Of a DNA stretch of 39,710 nucleotides, positions 15,284-24,707 are shown piece after piece (positions within the stretch are counted from its first letter, which is position 1; each line of letters begins with the position of its first letter). The notes beneath the pieces are model-generated. The model saw only the letters and a list, made by a program, of their open reading frames with translations, did not search any database and had not been told where the DNA came from. The position numbers and the translations under genes were made by a program. Source of the stretch: Candidatus Bacteroides intestinipullorum (GTDB lineage: Bacteria; Bacteroidota; Bacteroidia; Bacteroidales; Bacteroidaceae); contig JAHLFO010000132.1 of the NCBI GenBank assembly GCA_018883785.1, forward strand, positions 1 through 39,710. Direction: 5' to 3'.

Positions 15284-16186
15284 ATGAATAGAGTCTTCCT
15301 AAAATCCTGCCCGCTATGTGGGGGCACGCAATTGGAGCGCACGCTGACGTGTGTGGATCATTCGGCATCGGGCGAAGTGTTCCACTTGTGCCGGTGTCGG
15401 GATTGCGGCTTCCTCTTCACACAGGACTTTCCCACCGAAGCGGAGATAGGACGCTATTACGAAACCCCTGACTACATTTCGCATTCCGACACCCGGCGGG
15501 GACTGGTGAACACCGTCTACCACTGGGTACGCGCCTACATGCTGGGCCGCAAGGCACGGCTGGTGATGCGCGAAGCACACCGCACGACAGGCCGCCTGCT
15601 GGACATCGGCACGGGCACGGGCTACTTTGCCCACGCCATGGAAGAGCGCGGTTGGCAAGTGCGGGCAGTGGAGAAGAACGGCGGCGCACGCATCTTCGCC
15701 AAGGAACACTTTGGCCTGGACGTACTGCCCGACCATGTATTGCCGACGTTGCCCGACGGAGGATTCGACGTCATCACCCTGTGGCATGTGATGGAGCATC
15801 TGGAGCACCTCAACGAGACGTGGGAACAACTGCGCCGCTTGCTTGATGCACGGGGCGTGCTGATCGTGGCGGTGCCCAACTGTTCGTCGTTCGATGCGCG
15901 CAAGTATGGCCCGTATTGGGCGGCCTATGACGTGCCGCGCCACCTGTGGCATTTCACGCCCTCCACCATCCAGCAATTTGGTACCAAGCACGGCTTCATC
16001 CTGGCCGAACGCTACCCCATGCCTTTTGATGCCTTCTACGTGTCGATGCTGACGGAACGGTACCTGCACCACCGATTGCCCTTTGTACGCGGGCTGTGGA
16101 CCGGCACGCTGGCCTGGCTGAGCGCATTGGCTGGAAAGGAACGCAGCAGTTCCATGATTTACGTATTCCGGAAGAAAAAAGGATAA
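15284..16186 (+). CDS. Class I SAM-dependent methyltransferase with N-terminal zinc ribbon
   Basis: About 300 residues from the ATG at 15284; a GTG directly precedes it at 15281. The N-terminus has four cysteines in a zinc-ribbon pattern (CPLCGG, then CRCRDCGFLF). The Rossmann methyltransferase core follows with motif I LLDIGTGTGYFA, an acidic residue at the end of strand 2 (RAVEKN), and FDVITLWHVMEHL for the motif II region. This is the Methyltransf_23 layout common in Bacteroidetes. The C-terminal part is helical and hydrophobic near the end. Substrate unknown. Many zinc-ribbon members modify sugars, lipids or quinone-like molecules, but nothing here decides it. It lies 19 bp before ftsX and is probably co-transcribed. 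Confidence 0.85.
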   Translation: MNRVFLKSCPLCGGTQLERTLTCVDHSASGEVFHLCRCRDCGFLFTQDFPTEAEIGRYYETPDYISHSDTRRGLVNTVYHWVRAYMLGRKARLVMREAHRTTGRLLDIGTGTGYFAHAMEERGWQVRAVEKNGGARIFAKEHFGLDVLPDHVLPTLPDGGFDVITLWHVMEHLEHLNETWEQLRRLLDARGVLIVAVPNCSSFDARKYGPYWAAYDVPRHLWHFTPSTIQQFGTKHGFILAERYPMPFDAFYVSMLTERYLHHRLPFVRGLWTGTLAWLSALAGKERSSSMIYVFRKKKG

Positions 16187-16205
16187 TTGAGGAGAGGCGG
16201 AATTT

Positions 16206-17084
16206 ATGGGAAAGAAAAACGGAAATAACGCGGTATCCATGTTCGACATGCAATTCGTGACGGCCACCATCAGCACGACGCTGGTCCTGTTGCTGCTGGG
16301 CATGGTGCTGTTCTTTGTGCTGACCGCCCGCAACCTGTCCGTCTACGTCCGCGAGAATATCAACTTCTCCCTGGTGCTGGACGACGGGATGGACAACCGC
16401 GACATCCTGCGCCTGCAACGCTCGCTGGAGAAGCAACCCTTCGTGAAGGAAATGACCTACATCTCGAAAGAAGACGCCTTGAAGGACTACGTCCGCGAGA
16501 TGGGCATCGACCCCCGGAGGTTCGCAGGCTTCAACCCACTGAGGGCTTCGCTGGAGATCCGCCTCAAGTCGGCCTACGCCAATACGGACAGCATCGAACG
16601 GATAGAAAAACTACTGGGACAGGAAAGCCACATCAAGGACATCGTCTACCAGCAAGAGCTGATAGACGCTATCAACAAGAATATCGGCCGCATCAGCCTC
16701 CTGCTGCTGGGACTGGCCGCCTTGTTGCTGCTGATCTCCTTCGCCCTGATCAACAATACCATCAAGCTGACCATCTACGCCAAGCGATTCCTGATACACA
16801 CCATGCAACTGGTGGGAGCCGGCTGGGGATTCATCCGACGACCCTTCCTGTGGCGCAACTTCTGGGTGGGGCTGTTTGCCGGCTTGCTGGCCGACGCCGC
16901 ACTATGGGGCTTGGCCGGCTGGCTGGTGACCAGCGAACCAGGTCTGGTAGAGGTGGTGACGTCCGAGGTGATGGGCCTGGTAGCGGCTGCGGTGCTGGTG
17001 GCAGGCGTGCTGATCACTTGCTTCTGCGCCTTGCTCTCCATCAACAAGTACCTGCGGATGCGGACAGAAGCGTTATACAGGTAA
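16206..17084 (+). CDS. ftsX: Cell division protein FtsX
   Basis: 292 residues with the FtsX topology: one membrane helix (about 20-42), a periplasmic loop of about 125 residues containing VKEMTYISKEDALKDY (the FtsX extracellular-domain signature around the second strand), then three further helices (about 165-185, 215-240, 258-281). The FtsEX complex couples cytoplasmic ATP hydrolysis by FtsE to activation of periplasmic cell-wall hydrolases at the septum. ftsE is not adjacent here. In Bacteroidetes ftsX typically heads the run with DUF3098 and uppP, as it does in this window. No anomalies. Confidence 0.92.
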   Translation: MGKKNGNNAVSMFDMQFVTATISTTLVLLLLGMVLFFVLTARNLSVYVRENINFSLVLDDGMDNRDILRLQRSLEKQPFVKEMTYISKEDALKDYVREMGIDPRRFAGFNPLRASLEIRLKSAYANTDSIERIEKLLGQESHIKDIVYQQELIDAINKNIGRISLLLLGLAALLLLISFALINNTIKLTIYAKRFLIHTMQLVGAGWGFIRRPFLWRNFWVGLFAGLLADAALWGLAGWLVTSEPGLVEVVTSEVMGLVAAAVLVAGVLITCFCALLSINKYLRMRTEALYR

Positions 17085-17141
17085 ATAACAGTTGACTATT
17101 GACAATTGAGAATTGATAATTAACCATTAATCATTAACAAA

Positions 17142-17378
17142 GTGAACAGAGAAAAATTTGCTTTTGACAAAACCAATTTCATCCTGCTGGCCGTGGGCAT
17201 GGCAGTGGTGATAGTGGGTTTCGTGTTGATGACGGGGCCTTCGTCCTCACCCACGCACTTTGAGCCAGACATCTTCAGCGTACGCCGCATCAAGGTGGCA
17301 CCCGTCATTTGCTTACTGGGCTTCGTATCCATCATTTATGCCGTGGTGCGCCGCCCCAAAAAGAGTGGATTGGAATAA
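17142..17378 (+). CDS. DUF3098 family small membrane protein
   Basis: 78 residues starting at a GTG at 17142 (no in-frame ATG fits the conserved N-terminus NREKFAFDKTNF). Two membrane helices are visible, about 13-31 and 53-68, joined by a loop containing FEPDIFSVRRIKVAP, where the FSxRRIxxAP stretch is the conserved core of DUF3098. Function unknown. It sits between ftsX and uppP in a conserved Bacteroidetes order, so a cell-envelope role is likely. The gap upstream (17085-17141) is made of AT-rich near-repeats such as AATTGA and ATTAA and shows no promoter. Confidence 0.88.
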   Translation: MNREKFAFDKTNFILLAVGMAVVIVGFVLMTGPSSSPTHFEPDIFSVRRIKVAPVICLLGFVSIIYAVVRRPKKSGLE

Positions 17379-17429
17379 CTTCCTCTCACTCCTTTCCTTC
17401 ATTTTTCATTTTTAATTTTTCATTCGGAA

Positions 17430-18284
17430 ATGGGAGATTTGACCATTTGGGAAACCATCATCATTGCCATCGTAGAGGGACTGACGGAGTTCCTGCCTGT
17501 CTCGTCCACAGGCCACATGATTATCACGCAGAATGTCTTGGGCGTGGAGAGCACGGAGTTTGTCAAGGCATTCACCTTTATTATACAATTCGGCGCTATC
17601 CTGTCGGTAGTGGTACTCTATTGGAAACGGTTCTTCCGACTGAACCACACGCCGGCCCCCGAAGGAGCTACCCCACTGAAACGCTTCCTGCACAAGTACG
17701 ACTTCTATTGGAAGCTGCTGGTGGCTTTCATCCCGGCTGCGGTGCTGGGCTTGCTGTGCAGCGACTTCATCGACGCCATGCTGGAGAGTGTTGTCGTGGT
17801 AGCCGTTATGCTCATCGTGGGCGGTGTGTTCATGCTGTTCTGCGACCGTATATTCAATAAAGGCAGCGAACAGACCAAGCTGACAGAGCGGCGTGCCTTC
17901 TGGATAGGCATGTTCCAGTGCATCTCGATGATACCGGGCGTGTCGCGCTCCATGGCCACCATCGTGGGCGGCATGGCGCAGAAGCTGACGCGCAAGGCTG
18001 CCGCCGAGTTCTCGTTCTTCCTGGCCGTGCCCACCATGTTTGCCGCCATGGGCTATAAGATGCTGAAGCTTTTCATGGACGGCGGCACGGAGATTATCGT
18101 CAACAACCTGCCTGCCTTGTTCGTGGGCAATGTAGTGGCGTTTGTGGTGGCCATGCTGGCCATTAAGTTTTTCATCAGTTTCGTCACGAAATACGGGTTC
18201 AAAGCCTTTGGCTGGTATCGCATCATCGTGGGTGTCGCCATCCTGGCCTTGCTGCTGACGGGACATTCATTGGAAATGGCATGA
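17430..18284 (+). CDS. uppP: Undecaprenyl-diphosphatase UppP (BacA family)
   Basis: 284 residues of almost continuous membrane helices (about eight). The two signature motifs are present: [17 protein letters not shown] near the N-terminus and [10 protein letters not shown] at about 172-181. UppP dephosphorylates undecaprenyl pyrophosphate so that the carrier lipid can be reused for peptidoglycan and surface polysaccharides. Its end overlaps the truB start by ATGA (18281-18284), indicating translational coupling. Normal length, no missing residues. Confidence 0.95.
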   Translation: MGDLTIWETIIIAIVEGLTEFLPVSSTGHMIITQNVLGVESTEFVKAFTFIIQFGAILSVVVLYWKRFFRLNHTPAPEGATPLKRFLHKYDFYWKLLVAFIPAAVLGLLCSDFIDAMLESVVVVAVMLIVGGVFMLFCDRIFNKGSEQTKLTERRAFWIGMFQCISMIPGVSRSMATIVGGMAQKLTRKAAAEFSFFLAVPTMFAAMGYKMLKLFMDGGTEIIVNNLPALFVGNVVAFVVAMLAIKFFISFVTKYGFKAFGWYRIIVGVAILALLLTGHSLEMA

Positions 18285-19000
18285 TGGACTTCAAGGAAGG
18301 CGAAGTATTGTATTTCGACAAGCCGCTGGGCTGGACTTCGTTCAAGGTGGTGGGGCACGTGCGCTACCACCTCTGCCGACACCTGGGCGTGAAGAAGCTG
18401 AAAGTGGGTCATGCGGGTACGCTGGATCCGCTGGCTACGGGCGTGATGATTGTCTGCACGGGCAAGGCGACGAAACGTATCGAGGAGTTCCAGTATCACA
18501 CCAAGGAATATGTGGCTACCTTACGGCTGGGTGCTACGACTCCCAGTTATGACCTGGAGCACGAGGTGGATGCTACCTATCCCACGGCACACATCACGCG
18601 CGAACTGGTGGAGGAGACCTTGCCGCGGTTTACAGGCGAAATCTGGCAGACGCCGCCCGCCTTCTCTGCCTGCATGGTCAATGGAGAGCGGGCCTACGAC
18701 CTGGCCCGCCGGGGCGAAGAAGTGAACCTTCGGCCCAAGCTACTTGTTATAGATGAAATAGAGTTGCTGGACTGCCGCTTGTATGTGCCGGAGATCACCA
18801 TCCGCGTGGTGTGCAGCAAAGGCACCTATATCCGCGCCTTGGCCCGCGACATCGGCGAGGCCCTGCACAGCGGCGCCCACCTGACGGCCTTGCGCCGCAC
18901 GCGGGTGGGAGATGTCCGCGTGGAAGACTGCCTCGACCCGCGGACGTTCCGCGAATGGGTAGACGCATTGGACAATGAACCACTGATAATTGAAAATTAA
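18281..19000 (+). CDS. truB: tRNA pseudouridine-55 synthase TruB
   Basis: 239 residues. It contains the TruB motif [12 protein letters not shown] with catalytic D49, followed by the [16 protein letters not shown] region and the motif containing [18 protein letters not shown]. It converts U55 of the T-loop to pseudouridine in most tRNAs. It is shorter than the E. coli enzyme because the C-terminal PUA-type extension is minimal, which is common in Bacteroidetes. The start overlaps uppP (ATGATGG at 18281); either of two adjacent ATGs could be used. Confidence 0.95.
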   Translation: MMDFKEGEVLYFDKPLGWTSFKVVGHVRYHLCRHLGVKKLKVGHAGTLDPLATGVMIVCTGKATKRIEEFQYHTKEYVATLRLGATTPSYDLEHEVDATYPTAHITRELVEETLPRFTGEIWQTPPAFSACMVNGERAYDLARRGEEVNLRPKLLVIDEIELLDCRLYVPEITIRVVCSKGTYIRALARDIGEALHSGAHLTALRRTRVGDVRVEDCLDPRTFREWVDALDNEPLIIEN

Positions 19001-19029
19001 TCATTAACCACTAATCACTAACCACTGAT

Positions 19030-20088
19030 ATGAAACTGTCACAATTCAAGTTCAAGCTTCCCGAAGAGAAAATCGCCCTGCACCCCGCAAAGTACAGGGA
19101 CGAAGCGCGCCTGATGGTGCTCCACCGCAAGACGGGCGAGATAGAGCACCGCATCTTCAAGGACATCCTGGAATACTTTGACGACCAAGACGTCTTCATC
19201 TTCAACGACACGAAGGTGTTCCCCGCCCGCCTCTACGGCAACAAGGAAAAGACCGGTGCACGCATCGAAGTCTTCCTGCTGCGCGAGCTGAACGAGGAGC
19301 TGCGCCTGTGGGACGTGCTGGTGGATCCCGCCCGCAAGATCCGCATCGGCAACAAGCTCTATTTCGGCGAAGACGATTCGATGGTGGCCGAAGTGATAGA
19401 CAACACCACCTCGCGCGGCCGCACCCTGCGCTTCCTCTATGACGGCCCGCACGACGAGTTCAAGAAGGCACTCTACGCCCTGGGCGAGACTCCCCTGCCC
19501 CACAGCATCATCAACCGTCCTGTGGAACCGGAAGATGCCGAGCGTTTCCAGTCCATCTTTGCCTGCCACGAAGGTGCCGTGACGGCTCCGACTGCCAACC
19601 TGCACTTCAGCCGCGAATTGATGAAGCGCATGGAAATCAAAGGCATCAACTTCGCCTTCATCACCCTGCACGCCGGCTTGGGCAACTTCCGCGAGATAGA
19701 CGTGGAGGACCTGACCAAGCACAAGACGGACTCCGAACAGATGATTGTGGACGAAAAGGCCGTGTCCATCGTCAACCGCGCCAAGGATGAAAACCGCCAG
19801 GTATGCGCCGTGGGCACCACAGTGATGCGTGCCATCGAGAGCACCGTCAGCACCGACGGCCACCTGAAACCCTACGACGGCTGGACCAACAAATTCATCT
19901 TCCCGCCCTACGACTTCACCGTGGCCAATGCCATGGTAGCCAACTTCCAGATGCCGCTGTCCACGCTGCTGATGATCGTGGCAGCCTTCGGCGGATATGA
20001 CGAGGTGATGAACGCCTACGATGTAGCCCTGAAGGAAGATTACCGCTTCGGCACGTATGGCGACGCGATGCTTATTACGGACAAATGA
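19030..20088 (+). CDS. queA: S-adenosylmethionine:tRNA ribosyltransferase-isomerase QueA
   Basis: 352 residues with the typical beginning [20 protein letters not shown] and conserved segments [56 protein letters not shown] and [12 protein letters not shown]. QueA transfers and isomerises the ribosyl group of SAM onto preQ1-modified tRNA to give epoxyqueuosine. It uses SAM, made by metK a short distance downstream. It is preceded by a 29-bp spacer of ATTAACCACTAATCACTAAC-type near-repeats and overlaps folK by ATGA. Full length. Confidence 0.95.
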   Translation: MKLSQFKFKLPEEKIALHPAKYRDEARLMVLHRKTGEIEHRIFKDILEYFDDQDVFIFNDTKVFPARLYGNKEKTGARIEVFLLRELNEELRLWDVLVDPARKIRIGNKLYFGEDDSMVAEVIDNTTSRGRTLRFLYDGPHDEFKKALYALGETPLPHSIINRPVEPEDAERFQSIFACHEGAVTAPTANLHFSRELMKRMEIKGINFAFITLHAGLGNFREIDVEDLTKHKTDSEQMIVDEKAVSIVNRAKDENRQVCAVGTTVMRAIESTVSTDGHLKPYDGWTNKFIFPPYDFTVANAMVANFQMPLSTLLMIVAAFGGYDEVMNAYDVALKEDYRFGTYGDAMLITDK

Positions 20089-20534
20089 TGAGATACTATC
20101 TCAGTCTTGGGACGAACCTCGGCGACAAGGAGAAGAACTTGCGCACGGCGGTCCGCCTGTTGGAAGAGCGGATAGGGAAGGTGGATTCCCTGTCCGCTTT
20201 TTATGCCACTGAGCCTTGGGGGTTCACATCGGACAATGCGTTCCTGAATGCTGTAGCCGGATTGCACACGCCTCTGACTCCTCTGGAGGTTTTGGAACAG
20301 ACCCAAGAAATCGAGCGCATGATGGGCCGGCAACACAAATCCGTGGACGGCGTGTATGCCGACCGGCTGATAGACATCGACCTGCTGCTCGGCTTTGACG
20401 ATACCGGCGCGCTTGTCCGCATGGACACGCCCCGGTTGCGGCTGCCCCATCCGTTGATGCACTTGCGCGACTTCGTGTTGCGGCCCTTGGCCGAGATTGC
20501 CCCCGAAGTGATCCGCCATTTGAATGACTTATAG
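20085..20534 (+). CDS. folK: 2-amino-4-hydroxy-6-hydroxymethyldihydropteridine pyrophosphokinase FolK
   Basis: 149 residues. It contains [15 protein letters not shown] at the N-terminus, [18 protein letters not shown] and the signature R(x)DIDLLLG-type segment ([14 protein letters not shown]), followed by [23 protein letters not shown]. It pyrophosphorylates the pterin precursor of folate using ATP. The start overlaps queA (ATGATG at 20085-20090). The stop is followed by the GC-rich repeat region rather than a conventional terminator, though a 10-bp perfect inverted repeat (20560-20569 with 20582-20591) could end transcription. Confidence 0.95.
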   Translation: MMRYYLSLGTNLGDKEKNLRTAVRLLEERIGKVDSLSAFYATEPWGFTSDNAFLNAVAGLHTPLTPLEVLEQTQEIERMMGRQHKSVDGVYADRLIDIDLLLGFDDTGALVRMDTPRLRLPHPLMHLRDFVLRPLAEIAPEVIRHLNDL

Positions 20535-20560
20535 CTTGGATTCGGACGGAGACGTTCCGG

Positions 20561-20636
20561 CCCGTGGACGGGCGGGCTTGCGTCCACGGGCGCACGGGCT
20601 TGAGCTCGCGGGCGGGCAAGCCTGCGCCTAAGGGCT
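20561..20636. repeat. GC-rich 22-bp-period repeat array between folK and metK
   Basis: Read on the minus strand, units begin at 20636 (AGCCC), 20614 (CGCCC), 20592 (CGCCC) and 20570 (CGTCC), spaced exactly 22 bp. Units are degenerate, sharing a CGCCCG start and a GCAAGCCCG or CAGGCTTGCC centre and end. GCCCGTGGAC (20560-20569) and GTCCACGGGC (20582-20591) form a perfect 10-bp inverted repeat. The unit CGCCCGTG... and the CTTAGGCG stretch match the array at 241-299. No gene is present in 20535-20902; besides this array it holds the metK promoter and riboswitch. Confidence 0.7.
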
Positions 20637-20698
20637 GGTTATTACCACGTTGCGGGCGACGTATGAAAGGGCAAGGATTGTGTTAATGTCTGTGATTT

Positions 20699-20732
20699 TT
20701 TGAGACGGTTCGCCGGAAACTTCCTATCTTTG
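20699..20732 (+). promoter_or_regulatory. Promoter of metK
   Basis: TTTG (20699-20702), a 22-bp spacer (slightly long) and TATCTTTG (20725-20732) followed by CG. Transcription would start near 20740, just before the riboswitch, leaving a leader of about 160 nt. Confidence 0.75.
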
Positions 20733-20747
20733 CGCCCGAATAACAAA

Positions 20748-20803
20748 GGTGGAAAGATTTGAGTAGCTTGCAACCACGGAAAAAAATGCTAAAACACATC
20801 CTT
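20748..20803 (+). promoter_or_regulatory. SAM-II-type riboswitch in the metK leader
   Basis: The segment carries the SAM-II (metA motif) landmarks in order. GTGG (20749-20752) pairs with CCAC (20774-20777) as P1. GATTTG follows in the first loop, then GCTTGCAACCACG, then an A-rich linker, then GCTAAA (20788-20793). TAGC (20764-20767) can pair with GCTA (20788-20791), giving the expected pseudoknot. SAM-II binds S-adenosylmethionine, the product of MetK, so feedback control is expected. Unusually, about 100 nt separate it from the start codon, with two small hairpins (near 20813-20834) between. Recognition is by eye, without a covariance search. Confidence 0.8.
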
Positions 20804-20902
20804 TTCTGACAACGGAGACTCCGCAAAGGCGGTCCGATACATCTACTCCCCTCTTTCACCTCGATTTGATTTCTAATTCTTAATTATTTAATTCCTAAAG
20901 AA

Positions 20903-22198
20903 ATGGGATACTTATTCACATCCGAATCGGTGTCTGAGGGACACCCCGACAAAGTGGCCGACCAAATATCGGACGCTGTGCTTGACAAACTGCTGGCCTA
21001 CGACCCCAGTTCGAAAGTAGCTTGCGAAACGCTGGTGACTACCGGACAGGTAGTGCTGGCCGGTGAAGTGAAAACCAAAGCCTACGTGGACATGCCGCTC
21101 ATTGCCCGCGAAGTCATCAAAAAAATTGGCTACACCAAAGGCGAATACATGTTCGAGAGCAATTCGTGCGGCGTCCTTAGCGCCATCCACGAGCAAAGCC
21201 CCGACATCAACCGCGGCGTGGAGCGTCAAGACCCCATGGACCAAGGCGCTGGCGACCAAGGCATGATGTTCGGCTATGCCACCAACGAGACGGAGAACTA
21301 CATGCCGCTGTCTCTCGACCTGGCACACCGCATCCTCCAAGTGCTGGCCGACATCCGCCGCGAAGGCAAGCAAATGACCTACCTGCGCCCCGACTCGAAG
21401 AGCCAGGTGACCATCGAGTATGACGACAACGGCACGCCCGTGCGCATCGACACCATCGTCGTATCCACCCAGCACGATGAGTTTATCCAGCCTGCCAACG
21501 ACACGCCCGAAGCCCAGCTGAAGGCTGACGAGGAGATGCTGGCCATCATCCGCTACGACGTCATCCACACGCTGATGCCCCGTGTCATCGCCTCCATACA
21601 CGCTCCCCAAGTGCTGGCCCTGTTCAACGACCAGATAAAATACTTCGTCAACCCTACGGGCAAGTTCGTCATCGGTGGTCCTCACGGAGACACCGGCCTG
21701 ACGGGACGCAAGATCATTGTCGACACCTACGGCGGCAAGGGCGCACACGGTGGCGGCGCCTTCTCCGGCAAGGATCCCTCGAAGGTAGACCGCTCGGCAG
21801 CCTACGCCGCCCGCCACATCGCCAAGAACCTGGTAGCAGCCGGCGTGGCCGATGAAATACTGGTACAGCTCAGCTATGCCATCGGCGTGGCCCGTCCCAT
21901 CAGCATCTATGTCAACACCTACGGCCGCAGCCGCGTGAACATGACCGATGGCGAGATCGCCCGGAAGATTGACCAGCTGTTTGACCTCCGCCCCAAAGCC
22001 ATCGAAGACCGCCTGAAACTGCGTAACCCCATCTACCTGGAGACCGCCGCATACGGCCACATGGGCCGCGAACCGCAGACGGTGGTGAAGCACTTCCGCA
22101 GCCGCTACGAGGGCAACAAGGACGTGGAGGTGGAACTCTTCACGTGGGAAAAGCTGGATTACGTGGACAAGGTAAAAGAAGCCTTCGGACTGCAATGA
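20903..22198 (+). CDS. metK: S-adenosylmethionine synthase MetK
   Basis: 431 residues. It has [16 protein letters not shown] (GHPDK at 13-17, ATP and methionine binding), [15 protein letters not shown] (the first PROSITE-type signature) and [28 protein letters not shown] (the second, P-loop-like signature). It makes SAM from ATP and methionine in the cytoplasm. It is longer than the E. coli enzyme (384) because of insertions typical of Bacteroidetes. It is under a predicted SAM-II riboswitch and promoter, and overlaps the LOG-family gene by ATGA (22195-22198). Confidence 0.97.
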   Translation: MGYLFTSESVSEGHPDKVADQISDAVLDKLLAYDPSSKVACETLVTTGQVVLAGEVKTKAYVDMPLIAREVIKKIGYTKGEYMFESNSCGVLSAIHEQSPDINRGVERQDPMDQGAGDQGMMFGYATNETENYMPLSLDLAHRILQVLADIRREGKQMTYLRPDSKSQVTIEYDDNGTPVRIDTIVVSTQHDEFIQPANDTPEAQLKADEEMLAIIRYDVIHTLMPRVIASIHAPQVLALFNDQIKYFVNPTGKFVIGGPHGDTGLTGRKIIVDTYGGKGAHGGGAFSGKDPSKVDRSAAYAARHIAKNLVAAGVADEILVQLSYAIGVARPISIYVNTYGRSRVNMTDGEIARKIDQLFDLRPKAIEDRLKLRNPIYLETAAYGHMGREPQTVVKHFRSRYEGNKDVEVELFTWEKLDYVDKVKEAFGLQ

Positions 22199-22773
22199 AA
22201 ACCGTTTGTGTCTACTGTGCTTCAAGCACCAAGATAGACCCCGCCTATACGGAGGCCGCGCGCTGCCTGGGCACCCTGCTGGGCAGCCGCGGCATCCGCG
22301 TGGTGAACGGGGCAGGCAACATGGGCTTGATGGGCACCGTGAGCGATGCCGCCCTGGCCGCAGGCGGGCGGGTGACAGGTGTCATTCCCCGCTTCATGGT
22401 AGAGCAGAGGTGGCACCACACGGGCCTGAGCGAACTGATCGTGACGGAAGACATGCACGAACGCAAGCGGACAATGCTGCGCCTGGCCGATGCCGTCATA
22501 GCCCTGCCCGGTGGATGCGGCACGCTGGAAGAGCTGCTGGAAGCCATCACGTGGAAGCAGTTGGGCCTTTATCTGAATCCCATTGTCATACTGAACCTGA
22601 AAGGATATTACGATCCCCTGCTGGCCATGTTCGACCGAGCCATTGGCGAGCACTTCATGGGGGTGCGCCACGCCGGACTCTGGCAGGTGGCCCGTTCGCC
22701 TCAGGAAGCCGTGGAACTGGCAACCAGCCTGCCCCGCTGGGATGCCTCCATCCGTAAGTTTGCCGCTTTATGA
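22195..22773 (+). CDS. LOG family protein (TIGR00730; cytokinin riboside 5'-monophosphate phosphoribohydrolase-like)
   Basis: 192 residues from the ATG at 22195, chosen because it begins the conserved [11 protein letters not shown] and overlaps the metK stop as ATGA. The nucleotide-binding and catalytic signature [12 protein letters not shown] matches the PGGxGTxxE motif of LOG proteins, and [20 protein letters not shown] and [13 protein letters not shown] also fit. LOG enzymes release adenine-type bases from nucleoside monophosphates. In bacteria the physiological substrate is usually unknown (AMP or modified AMP). Full length. Confidence 0.92.
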   Translation: MKTVCVYCASSTKIDPAYTEAARCLGTLLGSRGIRVVNGAGNMGLMGTVSDAALAAGGRVTGVIPRFMVEQRWHHTGLSELIVTEDMHERKRTMLRLADAVIALPGGCGTLEELLEAITWKQLGLYLNPIVILNLKGYYDPLLAMFDRAIGEHFMGVRHAGLWQVARSPQEAVELATSLPRWDASIRKFAAL

Positions 22774-23492
22774 TGAACAATCTGCTGACAACGGTAACGG
22801 GAGGAATGCCGATACCCTATACCTTCCGCATGGACGAGGTGGTGACGATCCTGTTGCTGGGATGCTTCTTCCTCTCAGCATACGTCTTGTCGCGCAGCCG
22901 GAACTATTTACTCCAAATGGGACATGACTTCCTGCTACATCGCGAACGTGCCAGTATCTTTTCGGATACGACGGGAGGAGACATACGCCATCTGTCACTG
23001 CTCGTGTTGCAGACGTGCGTGATGGTGGGCATGTACCTGTTCGTCTGCTTCGGCACAATCCAGCCCGCCTTGTTGGCCGGACAATCTACATGGAAGCTGG
23101 TAGGCGTGTATGCCGCGGTGTGTGGAGGATACCTGTTCGCCAAGTGGCTGCTCTACCTCTTCCTGGGTTGGGTTTTTCTTGACAGAGAGAAAACCCGGCG
23201 ATGGATTGAAGCTTATTCCACGCTCATTTATTACTTGGGATTCGCCTTGTTTCTGTCTGTATTGTTTATTGTCTACTTTAACCCGAAACTTGAAATTAAG
23301 ATAATAATCGGGGCTGTTTTGTTCCTTTTCCTTAAAATACTGGCATTCTATAAGTGGTTAAAGCTTTTTTGCAGCAATTTGTATGGCAGTTTCTTTTTAA
23401 TTTTGTACTTTTGCGCCGTGGAAATCATCCCTTGCCTCATGTTGTATCGAGGGTTGGTGCAGTTGAATGATTACTGGACAATAAATTATTAG
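22770..23492 (+). CDS. DUF4271 family membrane protein
   Basis: 240 residues, start ATGATGAAC overlapping the LOG gene by 4 bp. About six membrane helices (near 27-45, 70-92, 103-130, 148-168, 176-197 and 208-228). I recognise it as DUF4271, which in Bacteroidetes almost always precedes hemD. Function unknown. The conserved order with hemD, rnpA and yidD suggests a membrane or envelope role, but nothing catalytic is visible. The 3' third of the gene is notably AT-richer than its 5' part. Confidence 0.85.
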   Translation: MMNNLLTTVTGGMPIPYTFRMDEVVTILLLGCFFLSAYVLSRSRNYLLQMGHDFLLHRERASIFSDTTGGDIRHLSLLVLQTCVMVGMYLFVCFGTIQPALLAGQSTWKLVGVYAAVCGGYLFAKWLLYLFLGWVFLDREKTRRWIEAYSTLIYYLGFALFLSVLFIVYFNPKLEIKIIIGAVLFLFLKILAFYKWLKLFCSNLYGSFFLILYFCAVEIIPCLMLYRGLVQLNDYWTINY

Positions 23493-23496
23493 GACA

Positions 23497-24249
23497 TTGA
23501 AGATCAGAAAAGTACTTGTGTCGCAGCCTAAGCCGACTTCCGAAAAGTCACCTTACTACGACATCGCCGAAAAGTACGGTGTGAAAATAGATTTTCGCCC
23601 GTTTATTAAAGTGGAAAGCCTGACGGCCAAAGAGTTCAGACAACAAAAGGTTTCTATTCTTGACCATACAGCCGTTGTCTTCACATCACGCCACGCCATC
23701 GACCACTTTTTCAATCTTTGTACGGAGTTGCGTGTGACCATCCCCGAAACCATGAAGTATTTCTGTGTGACGGAAGCCATCGCACTCTACATCCAGAAGT
23801 ATGTACAGTACCGCAAGCGGAAAATTTTCTTTGGCAGTACGGGTAAATTTGATGACTTGTTGCCGGCCATCGTCAAGCACAAGAGCGAGAAGTATCTTGT
23901 GCCCATGTCGGACGTACACAACGATGACATCAAGAACTTGCTGGACAAGAACAAAATCCAGCACACCGAAGTGGTGATGTACCGCACGGTAAGCAATGAC
24001 TTCAAGCCGGGCGAGGAGTTCGACTACGACATGCTGGTCTTCTTCAGCCCTGCCGGCGTAAGCTCGTTGAAGAAGAATTTCCCCAACTTCGAGCAGAAAG
24101 ACATCAAGATCGGCACTTTCGGCAGCACCACGGCACAGGCCGTACGCGATGCCGGCCTGCGACTCGACTTGGAAGCTCCCAGCGTACAGGCTCCTTCGAT
24201 GACGGCTGCGCTCGACATGTTCATCCGGGAGAATAACAAAGAAAAATAA
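23497..24249 (+). CDS. hemD: Uroporphyrinogen-III synthase (HemD family)
   Basis: 250 residues starting at a TTG (23497), 4 bp after the previous stop. This is the only start that keeps the family's N-terminal strand KIRKVLVSQPKP. The product has the HemD two-lobe pattern: VVFTSRHAIDHFF in the first domain, KIFFGSTGKFDDLLP and KYLVPMSDVHND in the second, MLVFFSPAGVSSL and IGTFGSTTAQAVRDAGLRLD near the end. HemD cyclises hydroxymethylbilane to uroporphyrinogen III. Many Bacteroides lack a full heme pathway yet retain this gene in this position, so its role may be partial or repurposed (known context, not visible here). Confidence 0.85.
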   Translation: MKIRKVLVSQPKPTSEKSPYYDIAEKYGVKIDFRPFIKVESLTAKEFRQQKVSILDHTAVVFTSRHAIDHFFNLCTELRVTIPETMKYFCVTEAIALYIQKYVQYRKRKIFFGSTGKFDDLLPAIVKHKSEKYLVPMSDVHNDDIKNLLDKNKIQHTEVVMYRTVSNDFKPGEEFDYDMLVFFSPAGVSSLKKNFPNFEQKDIKIGTFGSTTAQAVRDAGLRLDLEAPSVQAPSMTAALDMFIRENNKEK

Positions 24250-24287
24250 ATTCCCGGCCTTGTCGCCTGCGGAATACACCTTGCTGA

Positions 24288-24707
24288 ATGATAAATACAC
24301 TGCATAAAGCCGAACGGCTGAACAGGAAGAAAGTGATAGAGAAAATGTTTGCGGGAGGTTCCCGCTCATTTTCTCTATTTCCTTTGCGGGTAGTCTGGCT
24401 GCCCGTGGAGGAACTGAGTGCGCCCGCATCCATCCTGGTCAGCGTGTCGAAACGCCGATTCAAGCGGGCGGTGAAGCGCAACCGGGTGAAGCGCCAAGTA
24501 CGCGAGGCGTATCGCCTGAACAAGCAGCCGTTGCTCGAAGCGGTGGAGCAGGCGGGGTGCCACGTGGCCATCGCCTTCATTTACCTGTCCGACCGGATAG
24601 CCGACTCGGAAGTCATCACGGGACGCATGCGGACGGCCTTGCAACGCATCGCCGAGACTTTGGCCGCACCAAAAGTCTGCGAAGAGACGGGAGGCGCGAA
24701 GGAATGA
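24288..24707 (+). CDS. rnpA: Ribonuclease P protein component RnpA
   Basis: 139 residues. The conserved RNA-binding stretch is [25 protein letters not shown], with the RNR core. An N-terminal [16 protein letters not shown] segment is followed by an aromatic [10 protein letters not shown] strand. It assists the catalytic RNA in cutting tRNA 5' leaders. The RNA subunit is not seen in this window. Overlaps yidD by ATGA. Confidence 0.95.
   Translation: MINTLHKAERLNRKKVIEKMFAGGSRSFSLFPLRVVWLPVEELSAPASILVSVSKRRFKRAVKRNRVKRQVREAYRLNKQPLLEAVEQAGCHVAIAFIYLSDRIADSEVITGRMRTALQRIAETLAAPKVCEETGGAKE

Noticed and set aside
17085-17141. Regulatory site in the AT-rich gap before DUF3098
   Set aside because: Only low-complexity AATTGA and ATTAA near-repeats like those at 18980-19029. 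No promoter box or dyad stands out.
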